DNA of 64,000 nucleotides from Laceyella sacchari. GTDB lineage: Bacteria; Bacillota; Bacilli; Thermoactinomycetales; Thermoactinomycetaceae. Shown one piece after another: positions 1 to 9,251 of this stretch (positions are counted from its first letter, which is position 1; each line of letters begins with the position of its first letter). Location: assembly GCF_004343255.1 (NCBI RefSeq), contig NZ_SMDD01000001.1, positions 880,577 through 944,576 on the forward strand. The letters run 5' to 3'. The translations under genes and the position numbers were made by a program. The notes beneath the pieces are model-generated. The model ran no database searches. It worked only from the letters and a program-made list of their open reading frames with translations, and had not been told where the DNA came from.

Positions 1-1
1 T

Positions 2-586
2 GGTTTGGTTGCCCTGCGCAATCGGTTAAAACATGAGTTTAAACAACGTGAAGGTGTTAACCTCACCTTTATGCCATTCTTCATCAAAGCGGTGGTTGAC
101 TCCCTGAAAGAGTTTCCACAGCTGAACTCCGTTTGGGATGGAGACCGGATCATTCTGAAGAAAAATATCAACATTTCCATCGCCGTGGCCACGGACGACG
201 CCTTGTATGTTCCGGTAATTCATAACGCGGATGAGAAAAGCATTTTGGGGCTGACCAAAGCAGTGAACCAATTGGCCGAAAAGACCCGCGCCGGCAAACT
301 GGAGCTGAAAGACATGCAGGGCGGCACGTTTACGGTCAACAACACCGGCTCGTTTGGTTCGGTCTTGTCAGCACCGATCATCAACGCCCCACAAGCGGCT
401 ATTCTCTCGTTCGAGTCGATCGTGAAACGGCCAGTGGTGTTTGGGGACAACATGTTCGCAGTGCGGGATATGATGAACATCTGTATGTCGCTTGACCACC
501 GGATCTTGGATGGCCTGATGGCCGGCCGCTTCCTGAAGCGTGTAAAAGAGCGTTTGGAAGCGTATGGGCCAGACAGCCAAATCTGA
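2..586 (+). CDS. bkdB: Dihydrolipoamide acyltransferase (E2), C-terminal part; 5' end outside window
   Basis: C-terminal catalytic domain of a 2-oxoacid dehydrogenase E2 subunit, about 194 residues, open at the left edge, so lipoyl and subunit-binding domains lie outside. The active-site signature DHRILDG near the C-terminus is visible (His and Asp of the HxxxDG motif), as is the NNTGSFG segment typical of the fold. These enzymes transfer the acyl group from lipoate to CoA. The branched-chain (Bkd) assignment is inferred from the propionyl/methylmalonyl-CoA operon downstream and B. subtilis gene order; a pyruvate-type E2 cannot be excluded from this fragment. Confidence 0.8.
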   Translation, partial: GLVALRNRLKHEFKQREGVNLTFMPFFIKAVVDSLKEFPQLNSVWDGDRIILKKNINISIAVATDDALYVPVIHNADEKSILGLTKAVNQLAEKTRAGKLELKDMQGGTFTVNNTGSFGSVLSAPIINAPQAAILSFESIVKRPVVFGDNMFAVRDMMNICMSLDHRILDGLMAGRFLKRVKERLEAYGPDSQI

Positions 587-664
587 CATTCCCACGTTTT
601 CTTGTGATACAATAGCTGGAAGGAGCGGACGGTTGCGTCTGTCTCCTTGCAGCAAACGATAAAC

Positions 665-689
665 GGCATCCTGTAAGGGGATGCCTTTT
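665..689 (+). terminator. Rho-independent terminator after E2 gene
   Basis: Perfect 7-bp stem GGCATCC / GGATGCC with a 7-nt loop followed by TTTT. It lies directly before the lipB ribosome binding site, so it ends the E2 transcript or attenuates entry into lipB. Confidence 0.6.
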
Positions 690-711
690 CGACATGGAGA
701 AGGTGACACAG

Positions 712-1371
712 ATGGACTTTGCGGTGCAACGGTTAGGCATGTTTCCATACATGGAGGCCTGGGACAAACAGAAAGAACTCGTGCAAGCGATTGATCAGGG
801 GCGACTAGGCAACCAATTGCTATTGTTGGAACACCCTCATACCATCACGCTGGGACGCGGTTCCCATCAGGAAAACATTATTTTTTCGCCTGATTATTAT
901 CAACAGCAAGGTGTTCAGTTGGTTGAAATTGACCGTGGCGGCGACGTTACTTACCACGGACCGGGCCAGTTGGTGGGTTATCCATTGTTCCACTTGGGGG
1001 AACGGGGAAACAACGCCCATGGATATTTGCGGGATCTAGAGGAAGTATTGATTCGTACCCTGAAGCGGTTCGGGATTGAAGCTGGACGGAAAGAAGCTTA
1101 CACCGGTGCGTGGGTGGGGGATGTGAAAATCGCGGCGATCGGCGTCAAATTTAACCGAGGCCGCAACCGTCGCGGCTATATCACTAGCCATGGGTTTGCG
1201 TTAAACGTAAATACTGATTTGCGTTATTTCCAGATGATTGTCCCATGTGGAATTAAGGAGTATGGGGTCACTTCGATGCAGGAACAGTTGGGAAAACCCG
1301 TTGATATGAATGAAGTGATGGAGCAAGTCATCGCCTGCACGCACGAGGTGTTTGGCGATAAAATGGAATGA
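712..1371 (+). CDS. lipB: Octanoyl-[acyl-carrier-protein]:protein N-octanoyltransferase LipB
   Basis: LipB moves octanoyl groups from acyl carrier protein to lipoyl domains, the first step of lipoate synthesis. The family signatures are present in order: RGGDVTYHGPGQLVGY, the lysine-containing KIAAIGV, and PCGI with the catalytic cysteine. Length 219 aa matches the family. I chose ATG 712 rather than 694 because GGAGAAGGTGA sits 5-6 nt before it. Its place next to a lipoate-dependent E2 gene is functionally coherent. This is the E. coli-like LipB type rather than the LipM/LipL relay of B. subtilis. Confidence 0.92.
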   Translation: MDFAVQRLGMFPYMEAWDKQKELVQAIDQGRLGNQLLLLEHPHTITLGRGSHQENIIFSPDYYQQQGVQLVEIDRGGDVTYHGPGQLVGYPLFHLGERGNNAHGYLRDLEEVLIRTLKRFGIEAGRKEAYTGAWVGDVKIAAIGVKFNRGRNRRGYITSHGFALNVNTDLRYFQMIVPCGIKEYGVTSMQEQLGKPVDMNEVMEQVIACTHEVFGDKME

Positions 1372-1390
1372 TCGGAAGATGGTTGCACAG

Positions 1391-1430
1391 CAAGGAGCCT
1401 CCGGCGCGCCGGGTGGCTCCTTGTCGTTGT
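1391..1430 (+). terminator. lipB terminator
   Basis: CAAGGAGCC pairs with GGCTCCTTG (9 bp) around a GC-rich loop, followed by a short T-rich tail. It separates lipB from the convergent gene ending at 1430. Confidence 0.65.
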
Positions 1431-2851
1431 TAAAGGACGCGTTTATGCTGAGGTTCTGGGTACCGGTAACAGCGCAATTGCGCCTGGACTTTGCTCCAGT
1501 AGCTATGGAGTTGAGCCGGGAACGAGGCGTGAGTCAACTTGACGGAAGGCCCGGACAGTTTGGCGCAAGGGCAGGGCACATCGCCGTGGTATTTGTACAC
1601 ATACAGTTCGCTCCGCAAAGAAATCTCTTCCGCAGTCACGGTGACGCAAGTGGCCACAATCGCGACGGTTTGCGAGGTGAGCGGAAGAAGGTGCAATATG
1701 GCATCAGCAGGAGGGACAAAATCTTTCTCCAACCATGTTAGCTTGTTCAGCTCAATCCACTCCGCTTCTTTGTGTGCCAGCTGCTCTTTAAGTATCTCGA
1801 TTTTCTCCTGAACAAAGCGTCGTTTCCGGGACAAGGACAAAATCTCGTGGGCGAAGGTGTGGAAAAAGGCTTGATCCCGCTCGTGGCATGCGTTTTTACG
1901 CATACAGGTCAGACCCAATTTGGACCATAGCGACAGAGGGGTCTGTGGGTTCCACTTTCCTTTGGACGCTTTGTATTTGGCTTGTTGCTTCCGCCATTCA
2001 CGTTCGGTGGAGGCGCCTAATTTTTGCAATTGAGCCAATTTTCCTTTGAGAATGCGGATATCTTGGTTCAGGTCGGAAACGAGGGAACGCCAGCCGGTGG
2101 CATAGGTGTGCCGAACAAGTGAGTGGGTAAGCGGTTTATAAGGAGTGTGCCGCATCATTGCTTGCGTGATGGCATCCGGTTGGATGCACGGCAAGGGTAA
2201 TGGGATAGAGGGATCGCCGCTGAGCAATGTCAGTTGGTGCGGCAGAGAGTGGATATTCATCTGGCGATGATTTTCTTTCGTGTGCAGGTATCCACAACAA
2301 GCGATCCATCGTCCTTGCAATTGACGTATCGTGGTTTCGGCATGGGTGAAGCGGGAAAGAATGAGCTCGCAGGATTGGTTGGCGTGGTTTCCGGAAAGGG
2401 TGAGACGGTGAGTGTTGCGAGTGTTGTGAATTCGGGTTACTTGTCCGATCAAGGTGATGAGCTGGCCGGAAGTGGCAGGAAGATTGGGGTTGTCCATCCT
2501 GTGGATGAAACGATGGAGGGGGATGCTAGTCCCGTCTGCGCACGTGATTTGATAAGCCGTTGTTTCTTTGAACATGTGGAGCTTCGTCCTGGTAAACACG
2601 GCTTGAAGCCAAGCCATCCATCGGATTTGTTCCTCCCTTTGCCAAGTATAACTTCCATCGGGTCTCCACTCGTTTTGCGATGCGGGCACAGTCAAAAGAA
2701 AGGAATGCTTACCGTTTGGTACGAAAAGCCGACGGTTAGCGTCTTTGATTGGATGCTTGCGATGAGCCCTTGCGGGGATCCGGGGACTGGGCGGCACGCT
2801 ACGGCCTTTTTTTTGTTTCGGACTCCTCCGGCGGTAAAAGAAAGAATCCAA
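1430..2851 (-). CDS. Unknown protein with OB-fold-like segment and basic coiled-coil region
   Basis: 473-residue protein that I do not recognise. Residues about 1-35 are very basic (RRRSPKQKKGR). Around residues 125-165 a run of the type LIGQVTRIHNTRNTHRLTL resembles an OB-fold nucleic-acid-binding strand pattern. The second half is helical and basic, with several Cys residues (CMRKNACHE, then CPCAK near the C-terminus). Start is TTG at 2851, supported by GGAAGGGGG 9 nt upstream. No hydrophobic segments, so likely cytoplasmic. The opposite-strand frame is also open for 645 nt, but lacks such a start signal. Role unknown; single-strand nucleic-acid binding is a guess. Confidence 0.6.
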   Translation of the reverse strand: MDSFFYRRRSPKQKKGRSVPPSPRIPARAHRKHPIKDANRRLFVPNGKHSFLLTVPASQNEWRPDGSYTWQREEQIRWMAWLQAVFTRTKLHMFKETTAYQITCADGTSIPLHRFIHRMDNPNLPATSGQLITLIGQVTRIHNTRNTHRLTLSGNHANQSCELILSRFTHAETTIRQLQGRWIACCGYLHTKENHRQMNIHSLPHQLTLLSGDPSIPLPLPCIQPDAITQAMMRHTPYKPLTHSLVRHTYATGWRSLVSDLNQDIRILKGKLAQLQKLGASTEREWRKQQAKYKASKGKWNPQTPLSLWSKLGLTCMRKNACHERDQAFFHTFAHEILSLSRKRRFVQEKIEILKEQLAHKEAEWIELNKLTWLEKDFVPPADAILHLLPLTSQTVAIVATCVTVTAEEISLRSELYVYKYHGDVPCPCAKLSGPSVKLTHASFPAQLHSYWSKVQAQLRCYRYPEPQHKRVL

Positions 2852-2944
2852 GCAGGATATCCCCCTTCCGCGAAATAGTCTGAATAAACCGTTCCCAAAT
2901 ATTATTATAAATGAAAATCAGAAAACCGTAGCCCCTTTTTGAAG

Positions 2945-2970
2945 AAAAAAGCCCCCAATAGATGGGAGCT
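2945..2970 (-). terminator. Terminator of the 58-aa membrane protein gene (minus strand)
   Basis: Read on the minus strand, AGCTCCCA / TGGGGGCT forms a stem with one mismatch followed by TTTTTT. Confidence 0.6.
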
Positions 2971-2985
2971 TGGCATATGTAGGGA

Positions 2986-3162
2986 TTACTGAATACCTAC
3001 AAACAAGTCATACAGGGACAGCAGGGTGACACCAACCAAAGCGAGTGTGAAGACGCCCCCGATAATAACGCCTGGTTTGTTGCCGATCTTTTTATTGTCT
3101 ATGACACCGCGGATCGACAGGATCGAAATGATGACAAGAAGAGGTACCATGAAGTATTCCAT
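2986..3162 (-). CDS. Small two-helix membrane protein
   Basis: 58 residues starting at ATG 3162, chosen because AGGCAGGTGA lies 7 nt upstream; the longer in-frame start at 3207 would add a basic stretch without a better ribosome site. Two hydrophobic segments (MVPLLVIISILSI and VIIGGVFTLALVGVTLLSLY) are joined by a short charged loop KKIGNK. I do not recognise the family. It is followed by its own terminator and may be co-expressed with the Prli42-like gene upstream on the same strand. Confidence 0.6.
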   Translation of the reverse strand: MEYFMVPLLVIISILSIRGVIDNKKIGNKPGVIIGGVFTLALVGVTLLSLYDLFVGIQ

Positions 3163-3265
3163 TGCATATTCACCTGCCTTCTGTTGTTTGCGCTTGGGCT
3201 TGCGCACTCATCATTACATAGTATAATCGATTCATTTCCTGATTAACATACGCACCCTTTATGAA

Positions 3266-3358
3266 TTATAGAAAGAGATAGGCTCCGGTGGCAAGGGTTG
3301 AAACGAGAAGCGAGAGAACAAGCACATATACCGTCACTTTGATCCATTTTGGCTTCAC
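3266..3358 (-). CDS. prli42: Prli42-like stressosome anchor miniprotein (30 aa)
   Basis: A 30-residue reading frame found by inspection: MKPKWIKVTVYVLVLSLL then VSTLATGAYLFL. It has a basic N-terminus with K and R-type charges, one membrane helix and the S(T)LxxG pattern typical of Prli42, the Listeria miniprotein that tethers the stressosome to the membrane. GTG start at 3358 is preceded by GAGGTGA at 7 nt. In Bacillales prli42 commonly lies near acyl-CoA metabolism genes, as here. Too short for length-filtered gene callers. Assignment rests on pattern and size, not alignment. Confidence 0.65.
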   Translation of the reverse strand: MKPKWIKVTVYVLVLSLLVSTLATGAYLFL

Positions 3359-3510
3359 GATTGATTCACCTCACAACATCCTATTGTATCCAACCTTTGG
3401 GATAAAGTCCATGAAATCACCTCTTTGCGAAAACTTCGTTCAAACAAACGTAATATTTGATATATTAAGAAGTGAAAGCGTTTTATTATGATGAGGGGGA
3501 TAGCATTCAT

Positions 3511-5136
3511 ATGGAAAATAAAAGCGCAAAAAGTCGATGGGAAGAAAAAACTGTTCGTTGGTTAGAGAAAGCGCCAGAACGCAAGCAAACATTCACCACC
3601 CTCTCTGGCATTGAAGTGGAACGCTTATACACCGAACACGAAGCGCGGGAAGAGTGGCCCGGTGAATTCCCTTATACGCGCGGGATACACCCGACCATGT
3701 ACCGCAGCCGCCTTTGGACGATGCGCCAGTACGCCGGGTTCGGTTCAGCCAAAGAAACAAATGAGCGGTTTCGATATTTGTTGCAACAGGGGCAATCGGG
3801 TTTGAGCGTTGCTTTTGATCTTCCGACCCAAATTGGCTATGACTCTGATGATCCCATGGCGATGGGAGAAGTGGGGAAAGTAGGGGTAGCGATCGATTCC
3901 CTCCGGGACATGGAACAATTGTTTGCGGGGATTCCTTTGGATCAAGTCAGCACGTCGATGACCATCAATGCCCCGGCAGCGATTTTGTTAGCGATGGTGA
4001 TTGCCGTTGGCGAAAAGCAAGGTGTTAGGCCGGAGCAGTTGCGCGGCACCATTCAAAACGACATCCTCAAAGAGTACATTGCGCGGGGCACCTACATTTT
4101 TCCGCCCCAACCGTCGATGCGCCTGATCACTGACATTTTTCAGTATTGTGCGGAGCATGTACCCAAGTGGAACACAATCAGCATCAGCGGCTACCACATT
4201 CGCGAAGCTGGCTCCACCGCCGTGCAAGAAGTCGCTTTCACTTTGGCCAACGGCATTCAATATGTGGAAGCAGCACTGGATGCGGGCTTGGAAGTAGACC
4301 AATTTGCGCCGCGACTCTCATTTTTCTTCAACGCACACAATCACTTTTTTGAAGAAATCGCCAAATTCCGTGCTGCAAGAAGGTTATGGGCTAAAATCAT
4401 GAAACATCGTTTCCATGCGTCGAACGAGCGCTCGTTACAGCTTCGCTTCCATACCCAGACGGGTGGGTCGACATTGACCGCGCAACAGCCGGACAACAAC
4501 ATTGTGCGGGTCACCTTGCAAGCGTTGGCGGCAGTGCTTGGGGGAACACAGAGTTTGCACACCAACGCGCGGGATGAAGCTTTGGCTTTGCCCACGGAAG
4601 AGTCGGCGCGGATCGCTCTGCGCACGCAACAGATTATCGCTTACGAAAGCGGCGTGGCTGACACAGTGGACCCGTTGGGCGGTTCCCACTACATCGAGAC
4701 GCTGACAGACCAGATCGAGCAAGAGGCTGAAGCGCTAATCAAGCGGATTGATGAGTTGGGGGGAGCTGTGCATGCCGTGGAGCAAGGGTTTATGCAACGG
4801 GAAATTCGCCGGGTAGCGCTGGAAACACAGCGGAAAATCGAGCGCGGTGAAGAAGTGGTGGTGGGGGTGAACAAGTTCACCTTGGAGAATGAAACGCAAC
4901 CGCCACTGTTGCGGGTCAACCCGGCCTTTGCCAAAGAACAGATTGCGGCGTTGAAAGAATTGCGGGCGACGCGAAATCAAGAAGCGGTGAATCAGGCGTT
5001 GGCGCGGCTCAAACAGGCTGCGGAGGGAACGGAAAATGTGATGCCTAGCATACTGGAGGCAGTCAAAGCGTATGCCACAGTGGGTGAAATCTGCAACACA
5101 TTGAGAGCGGTGTTTGGTGAATATAAACCAGTCTAG
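3511..5136 (+). CDS. mcmA: Methylmalonyl-CoA mutase, catalytic (large) subunit
   Basis: Catalyses interconversion of (R)-methylmalonyl-CoA and succinyl-CoA with the B12 subunit encoded next. 541 aa, only the TIM-barrel substrate domain, so this is the split form. Family residues visible: [16 protein letters not shown] (residues 62-76), with Tyr74 at the position that is Tyr in methylmalonyl-CoA and Phe in isobutyryl-CoA mutases; Arg192 in ARGTYIFPP (Gln in isobutyryl-type); His229 in SGYHIREAG. These three favour methylmalonyl-CoA as substrate. ATG 3511 is chosen for GAGGGGGA 10 nt upstream; an upstream in-frame ATG at 3472 lacks a site. First gene of a four-gene operon. Confidence 0.92.
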   Translation: MENKSAKSRWEEKTVRWLEKAPERKQTFTTLSGIEVERLYTEHEAREEWPGEFPYTRGIHPTMYRSRLWTMRQYAGFGSAKETNERFRYLLQQGQSGLSVAFDLPTQIGYDSDDPMAMGEVGKVGVAIDSLRDMEQLFAGIPLDQVSTSMTINAPAAILLAMVIAVGEKQGVRPEQLRGTIQNDILKEYIARGTYIFPPQPSMRLITDIFQYCAEHVPKWNTISISGYHIREAGSTAVQEVAFTLANGIQYVEAALDAGLEVDQFAPRLSFFFNAHNHFFEEIAKFRAARRLWAKIMKHRFHASNERSLQLRFHTQTGGSTLTAQQPDNNIVRVTLQALAAVLGGTQSLHTNARDEALALPTEESARIALRTQQIIAYESGVADTVDPLGGSHYIETLTDQIEQEAEALIKRIDELGGAVHAVEQGFMQREIRRVALETQRKIERGEEVVVGVNKFTLENETQPPLLRVNPAFAKEQIAALKELRATRNQEAVNQALARLKQAAEGTENVMPSILEAVKAYATVGEICNTLRAVFGEYKPV

Positions 5137-5148
5137 GGGGAAACGGAT

Positions 5149-5559
5149 ATGAATCGACCAATTCGCGTACTTATAGCCAAGCCTGGCTTAGACGGGCATG
5201 ATCGCGGGGCGCTGATTATTGCCCAAGCTTTGCGGGATGAAGGGATGGAAGTGATTTACACCGGTTTGCGACAGACACCGGCGCAAATCGTCGCCACCGC
5301 GATTCAAGAAGATGTAGATGTTATCGGATTATCCTGTTTGTCTGGAGCCCATAATGAACTGTTTCCTGAAGTGGTGCGGTTGCTCAGGGAACAACAGGCC
5401 GACGACATAGTGGTTGTCGGGGGTGGAGTCATTCCGCAAGAAGATATTGCGTACCTGAAAGAGCAAGGTGTGGCCGAAGTGTTCACATCCGGCACAACAA
5501 CGACAGAAACCGCTGAATTCATCCGGCGAGTGGTCAAGGAAAAGGGGGTTCAGGCATGA
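5149..5559 (+). CDS. mcmB: Methylmalonyl-CoA mutase, B12-binding (small) subunit
   Basis: 136-aa cobalamin-binding Rossmann domain. DGHDRG near residue 20 is the DxHxxG base-off/His-on motif whose histidine ligates cobalt; SCLSGAHN and VVGGGVIP supply the conserved Ser/Leu and GG elements. It completes the active mutase with the preceding catalytic subunit, 12 nt upstream. Its stop codon overlaps the epimerase start by 4 nt (ATGA), indicating translational coupling. Confidence 0.92.
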   Translation: MNRPIRVLIAKPGLDGHDRGALIIAQALRDEGMEVIYTGLRQTPAQIVATAIQEDVDVIGLSCLSGAHNELFPEVVRLLREQQADDIVVVGGGVIPQEDIAYLKEQGVAEVFTSGTTTTETAEFIRRVVKEKGVQA

Positions 5560-5978
5560 AGTGCCCCCCAAAAAAAATCAGTCATATCGGCATTGCGGTT
5601 TGGGATTTGCAAAAGGCGTGCGCTTGGTATCAAGAAGTGTTGGGGTTAACTTTGGAAGGCATGGAGGAGGTGGAAAGTGAACAGGTGCGGGTCGGTTTCT
5701 TGCGCATCGGGGAAAGCCGAATTGAACTGCTTGAGCCGATGTCCGAAGAGAGTGCTATTCACAAATATCTGGTGCGGCACGGCGAGGGCATCCATCATAT
5801 TGCCCTTGAAGTGAGTGACATCAAAACCAGGTTGCGGGAAGTGGCCGAGCAAGGGGTTCGACTGATCAATGAAGAGCCCAAACCCGGTGCGCACCAGATG
5901 AACATCGCATTTCTTCATCCAAAATCAACGGGCGGCGTATTGCTGGAATTGTGCGAAGCGCGGGAAAACGCAGAATGA
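5556..5978 (+). CDS. mce: Methylmalonyl-CoA epimerase
   Basis: 140-aa vicinal-oxygen-chelate protein that interconverts the (S) and (R) isomers of methylmalonyl-CoA, linking the carboxylase product to the mutase. Metal ligands are recognisable: His in KISHIGIAV, His in GIHHIALEV, and Glu in GVLLELCE at the C-terminus, in a tandem beta-alpha-beta-beta-beta layout. The start overlaps the mutase small subunit stop; the carboxyltransferase gene follows after 13 nt. Position within the mutase operon separates it from other glyoxalase-like proteins. Confidence 0.9.
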   Translation: MKCPPKKISHIGIAVWDLQKACAWYQEVLGLTLEGMEEVESEQVRVGFLRIGESRIELLEPMSEESAIHKYLVRHGEGIHHIALEVSDIKTRLREVAEQGVRLINEEPKPGAHQMNIAFLHPKSTGGVLLELCEARENAE

Positions 5979-5991
5979 GGATGTGACATAA

Positions 5992-7542
5992 ATGGATATG
6001 TACAAGAAAATTGAAGAGATGGAAGCCAAACGGAGCAAAGTGGAGCTAGGCGGAGGAGAACTGCGGATTCGGTCGCAACACAAGCGCGGGAAACTGACGG
6101 CTCGAGAACGGCTCGATCTTTTGCTGGACGAGGGTTCATTTGTTGAATTAAATGCGTTTGTGGAACACCGCGCCACGCACTTTGGCATGGAGCACACGGA
6201 AGCTCCCGGCGAAGGGGTGGTGACGGGCTACGGAAAGATCCACGGACGGCTTGTGTATGTATTTGCCCAGGACTTCACTGTGTTTGGTGGGGCGCTGGGA
6301 GAAATGCATGCTTTGAAAATTGCCAAAGTGATGGATTTGGCGGCGAAAAACGGAGCGCCGATCATCGGCCTGAACGACTCGGGAGGAGCACGTATCCAAG
6401 AAGGAGTCGTATCGTTGGATGGCTATGGACATATCTTCTATCGGAATTCGATTTATTCTGGCGTGATTCCGCAGATATCGGTGATCTTGGGACCATGTGC
6501 GGGAGGTGCGGTCTATTCCCCCGCAATCACCGACTTCGTGTTTATGGTAGAGGATACGAGCCAGATGTTTATCACCGGTCCCAAGGTGATCGAGGCTGTC
6601 ACCAAGGAGAAGATCACGGCGGAGGAATTGGGTGGAGCAAAAATGCACGCTACTACGAGCGGCAATGTCCATTTCACTGCGCCTACGGAAGCGGAAGTGC
6701 TTGAGGAGGTGCGGCGTCTGTGTACTTATCTGCCACAGAGCAACCGGGAGAATCCACCTCGTCGGGAGTGGGAGGAGCAAGGAGATGACTGGGTAGAAGA
6801 GCTGGCCGACAAGGTGCCAGTGGAAGGAACGCGTGTTTATGATGTGCGGGAAGTGATTCAAGCGGTGGTGGATCAAGGAGATTTTATGGAAGTGCATCGC
6901 CATTTCGCCCGTAACATCGTCGTCGGTTTCGGTCGGATCGCGGGACGTACCGTGGGCCTTGTTGCCAATCAGCCGAAAGTGATGGCAGGAAGTTTGGATA
7001 TTGATTCGTCGGATAAGCTGAGCCGCTTTATCCGTTTTTGCGATTGCTTCAATATCCCGTTAATCACGTTTGTCGACGTTACCGGCTTTTTCCCGGGCGT
7101 AAACCAGGAGCACCATGGCATCATCCGGCATGGCGCCAAGATATTGTACGCATATTCGGAGGCGACTGTACCCAAGATTACAGTGATTCTGCGCAAAGCA
7201 TTTGGCGGCGCTTATGTGGCGCTGAACAGCAAAGCGATTGGGGCTGATCTGGTATACGCTTGGCCCTGCGCCGAAATTGCGGTGATGGGTGCGGAAGGCG
7301 CGGCCAATATCATCTTCCAACGTGAGATTGCGGAAAGTGAACAGCCGGAGGAGACCAGACAGCGGCGGATAGCGGAATATCGCGAAAAGTTTTCCAACCC
7401 CTATGTGGCCGCGGCGCATGGAATGGTGGATGATGTGATCGATCCGCGCGCCACCAGGCAAAAACTGATCAGCGCTCTGGAAATGCTGGAACAGAAACAG
7501 GAAAGCCGTCCAGCTAAAAAGCATGGAAACATCCCTTTGTGA
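5992..7542 (+). CDS. pccB: Acyl-CoA (propionyl-CoA) carboxylase, carboxyltransferase subunit
   Basis: 516-aa carboxyltransferase with the duplicated crotonase fold: N-terminal [14 protein letters not shown] and [13 protein letters not shown]-terminal [10 protein letters not shown] and [13 protein letters not shown]. It transfers CO2 from biotin to propionyl-CoA to give methylmalonyl-CoA. Biotin carboxylase and carrier subunits are not in the window and must be encoded elsewhere. The MmdA decarboxylase subunit has the same architecture, but no decarboxylase partner genes are adjacent, so the carboxylase reading is preferred. Last gene of the operon, followed by a terminator. B. subtilis YqjD holds the equivalent position. 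Confidence 0.85.
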   Translation: MDMYKKIEEMEAKRSKVELGGGELRIRSQHKRGKLTARERLDLLLDEGSFVELNAFVEHRATHFGMEHTEAPGEGVVTGYGKIHGRLVYVFAQDFTVFGGALGEMHALKIAKVMDLAAKNGAPIIGLNDSGGARIQEGVVSLDGYGHIFYRNSIYSGVIPQISVILGPCAGGAVYSPAITDFVFMVEDTSQMFITGPKVIEAVTKEKITAEELGGAKMHATTSGNVHFTAPTEAEVLEEVRRLCTYLPQSNRENPPRREWEEQGDDWVEELADKVPVEGTRVYDVREVIQAVVDQGDFMEVHRHFARNIVVGFGRIAGRTVGLVANQPKVMAGSLDIDSSDKLSRFIRFCDCFNIPLITFVDVTGFFPGVNQEHHGIIRHGAKILYAYSEATVPKITVILRKAFGGAYVALNSKAIGADLVYAWPCAEIAVMGAEGAANIIFQREIAESEQPEETRQRRIAEYREKFSNPYVAAAHGMVDDVIDPRATRQKLISALEMLEQKQESRPAKKHGNIPL

Positions 7543-7552
7543 TAGGGATGAG

Positions 7553-7590
7553 AAGCACTGGCGAGGCTGTCTCTGGCCCCGGTGCTTTTT
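7553..7590 (+). terminator. Terminator of the mutase/carboxylase operon
   Basis: AAGCACTGG pairs with CCGGTGCTT (one G-U) followed by TTTTT. Confidence 0.75.
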
Positions 7591-7943
7591 CTATTGTATG
7601 TGAATAAAAAAAATTAAATTGGACATAATAGGGGCAAAGCCAGTTTTCCCATGATGTGGCAATCTTCTAACTACCGGTATGGAGGGACATAGCACTAGAA
7701 AACGGTTTCATTTAAATATAAAATGAGTGATGGGGAGTTGCTGAAAAATTTCGGATTACAAAGCGAACAACTGGCAAAAAAATGGCAAATTTTATAGCTT
7801 TGTACAGTCTTTTTTCGCCAAACCGCTGTCAATAACCAAAGATCCACGTTTTTTGCCTGATTTTAGGTCTTTGGCTACCAACAAGTTGAATTGAGTCATG
7901 GTAAAATAGGTAGTAATTTTATCGGGTGATTGGAGGAGTAACG
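7591..7943. other. Non-coding stretch upstream of the M20 peptidase gene
   Basis: About 350 nt, AT-rich. I see no gene with a ribosome site; a 24-codon frame starting ATGAGTGATGG near 7722 has none. Presumably holds the promoter of the peptidase gene; TAAAAT near 7900 could be a -10 element but no well-spaced -35 is clear. Confidence 0.4.
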
Positions 7944-9101
7944 GTGGTAGACCAACAGCGTTTAATCGATGAATTTATAGAATTAGTAAAAACGGATAGT
8001 GAGACAGGTGACGAAAGAGCCATTTGTGACCTTCTGACCCAAAAACTGACAGAATTGGGGTTGGATGTGGTTGAGGATGGCTCTGCTCAATTGACGGGAC
8101 ATGGCGCGGGCAATTTGGTGGCGACACTGAAAGGAACGGTTCCGGGGGCACCTAAGATCTATTTTACCTGCCATATGGACACCGTCGCTCCGGGCAAAGG
8201 GATCAAGCCGCAAATCAACGGCGATGTGATTGAGTCAGACGGCACCACCATCCTTGGTGCGGATGATAAAGCTGGCTTGGCCGCCCTTTTGGAGGGAATC
8301 CGCCTGTTGAAAGAAAAAGGGCTTCCTCACGGACAAATCCAATTGCTCATTACTGCCGGAGAAGAATCTGGTTTGATTGGGTCGCGCCATCTGGATATGT
8401 CTCTGGTAGACGCCGATTTCGGGTTTGCTATGGATTCCGATGGAGAGGTGGGTGAAATCATCACGTCGGCTCCGTCGCAAGTAAAAGTGCTGGCAACCAT
8501 TTATGGCAAAGCAGCACATGCAGGTGTGAACCCTGAAGATGGGATTAGCGCCATCCAAGTAGCGAGTCGGGCTATCTCCAAAATGCGCTTGGGGCGGATT
8601 GACGAAGAGACGACGGCCAACATCGGTCGCTTCCAAGGGGGCACTGCTTCCAACGTGATTCCGGAGCGGGTCGAAATCTTGGCTGAAGCGCGCAGCCGCA
8701 ATCCGGAGAAATTGCGCCGGCAAGTGGACAGCATGGTACAAGCATTTCATGAAGCGGCTGAGGAATTCAACGCCAAAGCCGAAGTGGAAACACGTACCTT
8801 GTACCCTTCCTTCCACTTCTCCGAAGAGGATCTGGTGGTGCAAAAAGCCAAAGAAGCAGTTATGCGCATTGGCCGCACGCCCCGCATTGGCGCCAGCGGT
8901 GGAGGAAGCGATGCTAACGTGATTGCCGGGCACGGTATTCCCACAGTGAATTTGGGCATCGGTTACCAGAACATCCACACCACCAGTGAACGGATGCCAA
9001 TCAAAGAGTTGGTGAAAGCGGCGGAGTTGGTGGTGGCTTTGATCGAAGAATCGGCGAAGGTAGAAGTGGCTGCTACGGGTAGCGGTTCTTTGGGGAAATA
9101 G
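7944..9101 (+). CDS. M20-family peptidase, PepT/YqjE-like
   Basis: Dinuclear-zinc aminopeptidase-type hydrolase of about 386 aa. Metal and catalytic signatures in order: CHMDTVAPG, LGADDKAGLAALL, AGEESGLIGS, MDSDGEVGE, and the C-terminal IGYQNIHTTSE. The dimerisation domain insert (HAGVNPEDGISAI) is intact. GTG 7944 is chosen for GGAGGAG 5 nt upstream rather than the longer frame at 7926. B. subtilis YqjE occupies the same place next to the acyl-CoA carboxylase gene, so a peptide or acyl-amino-acid deacylase role is likely; the natural substrate is unknown. Confidence 0.85.
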   Translation: MVDQQRLIDEFIELVKTDSETGDERAICDLLTQKLTELGLDVVEDGSAQLTGHGAGNLVATLKGTVPGAPKIYFTCHMDTVAPGKGIKPQINGDVIESDGTTILGADDKAGLAALLEGIRLLKEKGLPHGQIQLLITAGEESGLIGSRHLDMSLVDADFGFAMDSDGEVGEIITSAPSQVKVLATIYGKAAHAGVNPEDGISAIQVASRAISKMRLGRIDEETTANIGRFQGGTASNVIPERVEILAEARSRNPEKLRRQVDSMVQAFHEAAEEFNAKAEVETRTLYPSFHFSEEDLVVQKAKEAVMRIGRTPRIGASGGGSDANVIAGHGIPTVNLGIGYQNIHTTSERMPIKELVKAAELVVALIEESAKVEVAATGSGSLGK

Positions 9102-9216
9102 GTTGTTAGCCCGTTTTTGACGCAATCATTATTCTGGATGGTTGGGTTGAAAAATATTCCTTGTCTGTTGAAAAAATCGAAGTGGCCATTAAATGGCCAA
9201 TCCCAGTCACGTGAAC

Positions 9217-9251
9217 AAAAAACGGTCTCCCGTCGGAGGCCGTTTGCTTTT
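9217..9251. terminator. Bidirectional terminator between convergent genes
   Basis: AAACGGTCTCC pairs with GGAGGCCGTTT, flanked by an A-run on the left and a T-run on the right, so it can serve the peptidase gene (+) and the EcsC gene (-). A separate 17-nt palindrome TGGCCATTAAATGGCCA lies just upstream near 9183. Confidence 0.7.

Noticed and set aside
2234-2878. Open frame of 214 codons on the plus strand
   Set aside because: Lies fully opposite the 473-aa gene, has no ribosome site and a composition typical of a shadow frame.
6148-6903. 251-codon minus-strand frame
   Set aside because: Antisense to the carboxyltransferase gene, His/Arg-rich shadow composition.
7722-7797. 24-codon frame before the M20 peptidase
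   Set aside because: No ribosome site and not conserved-looking; left as part of the non-coding stretch.
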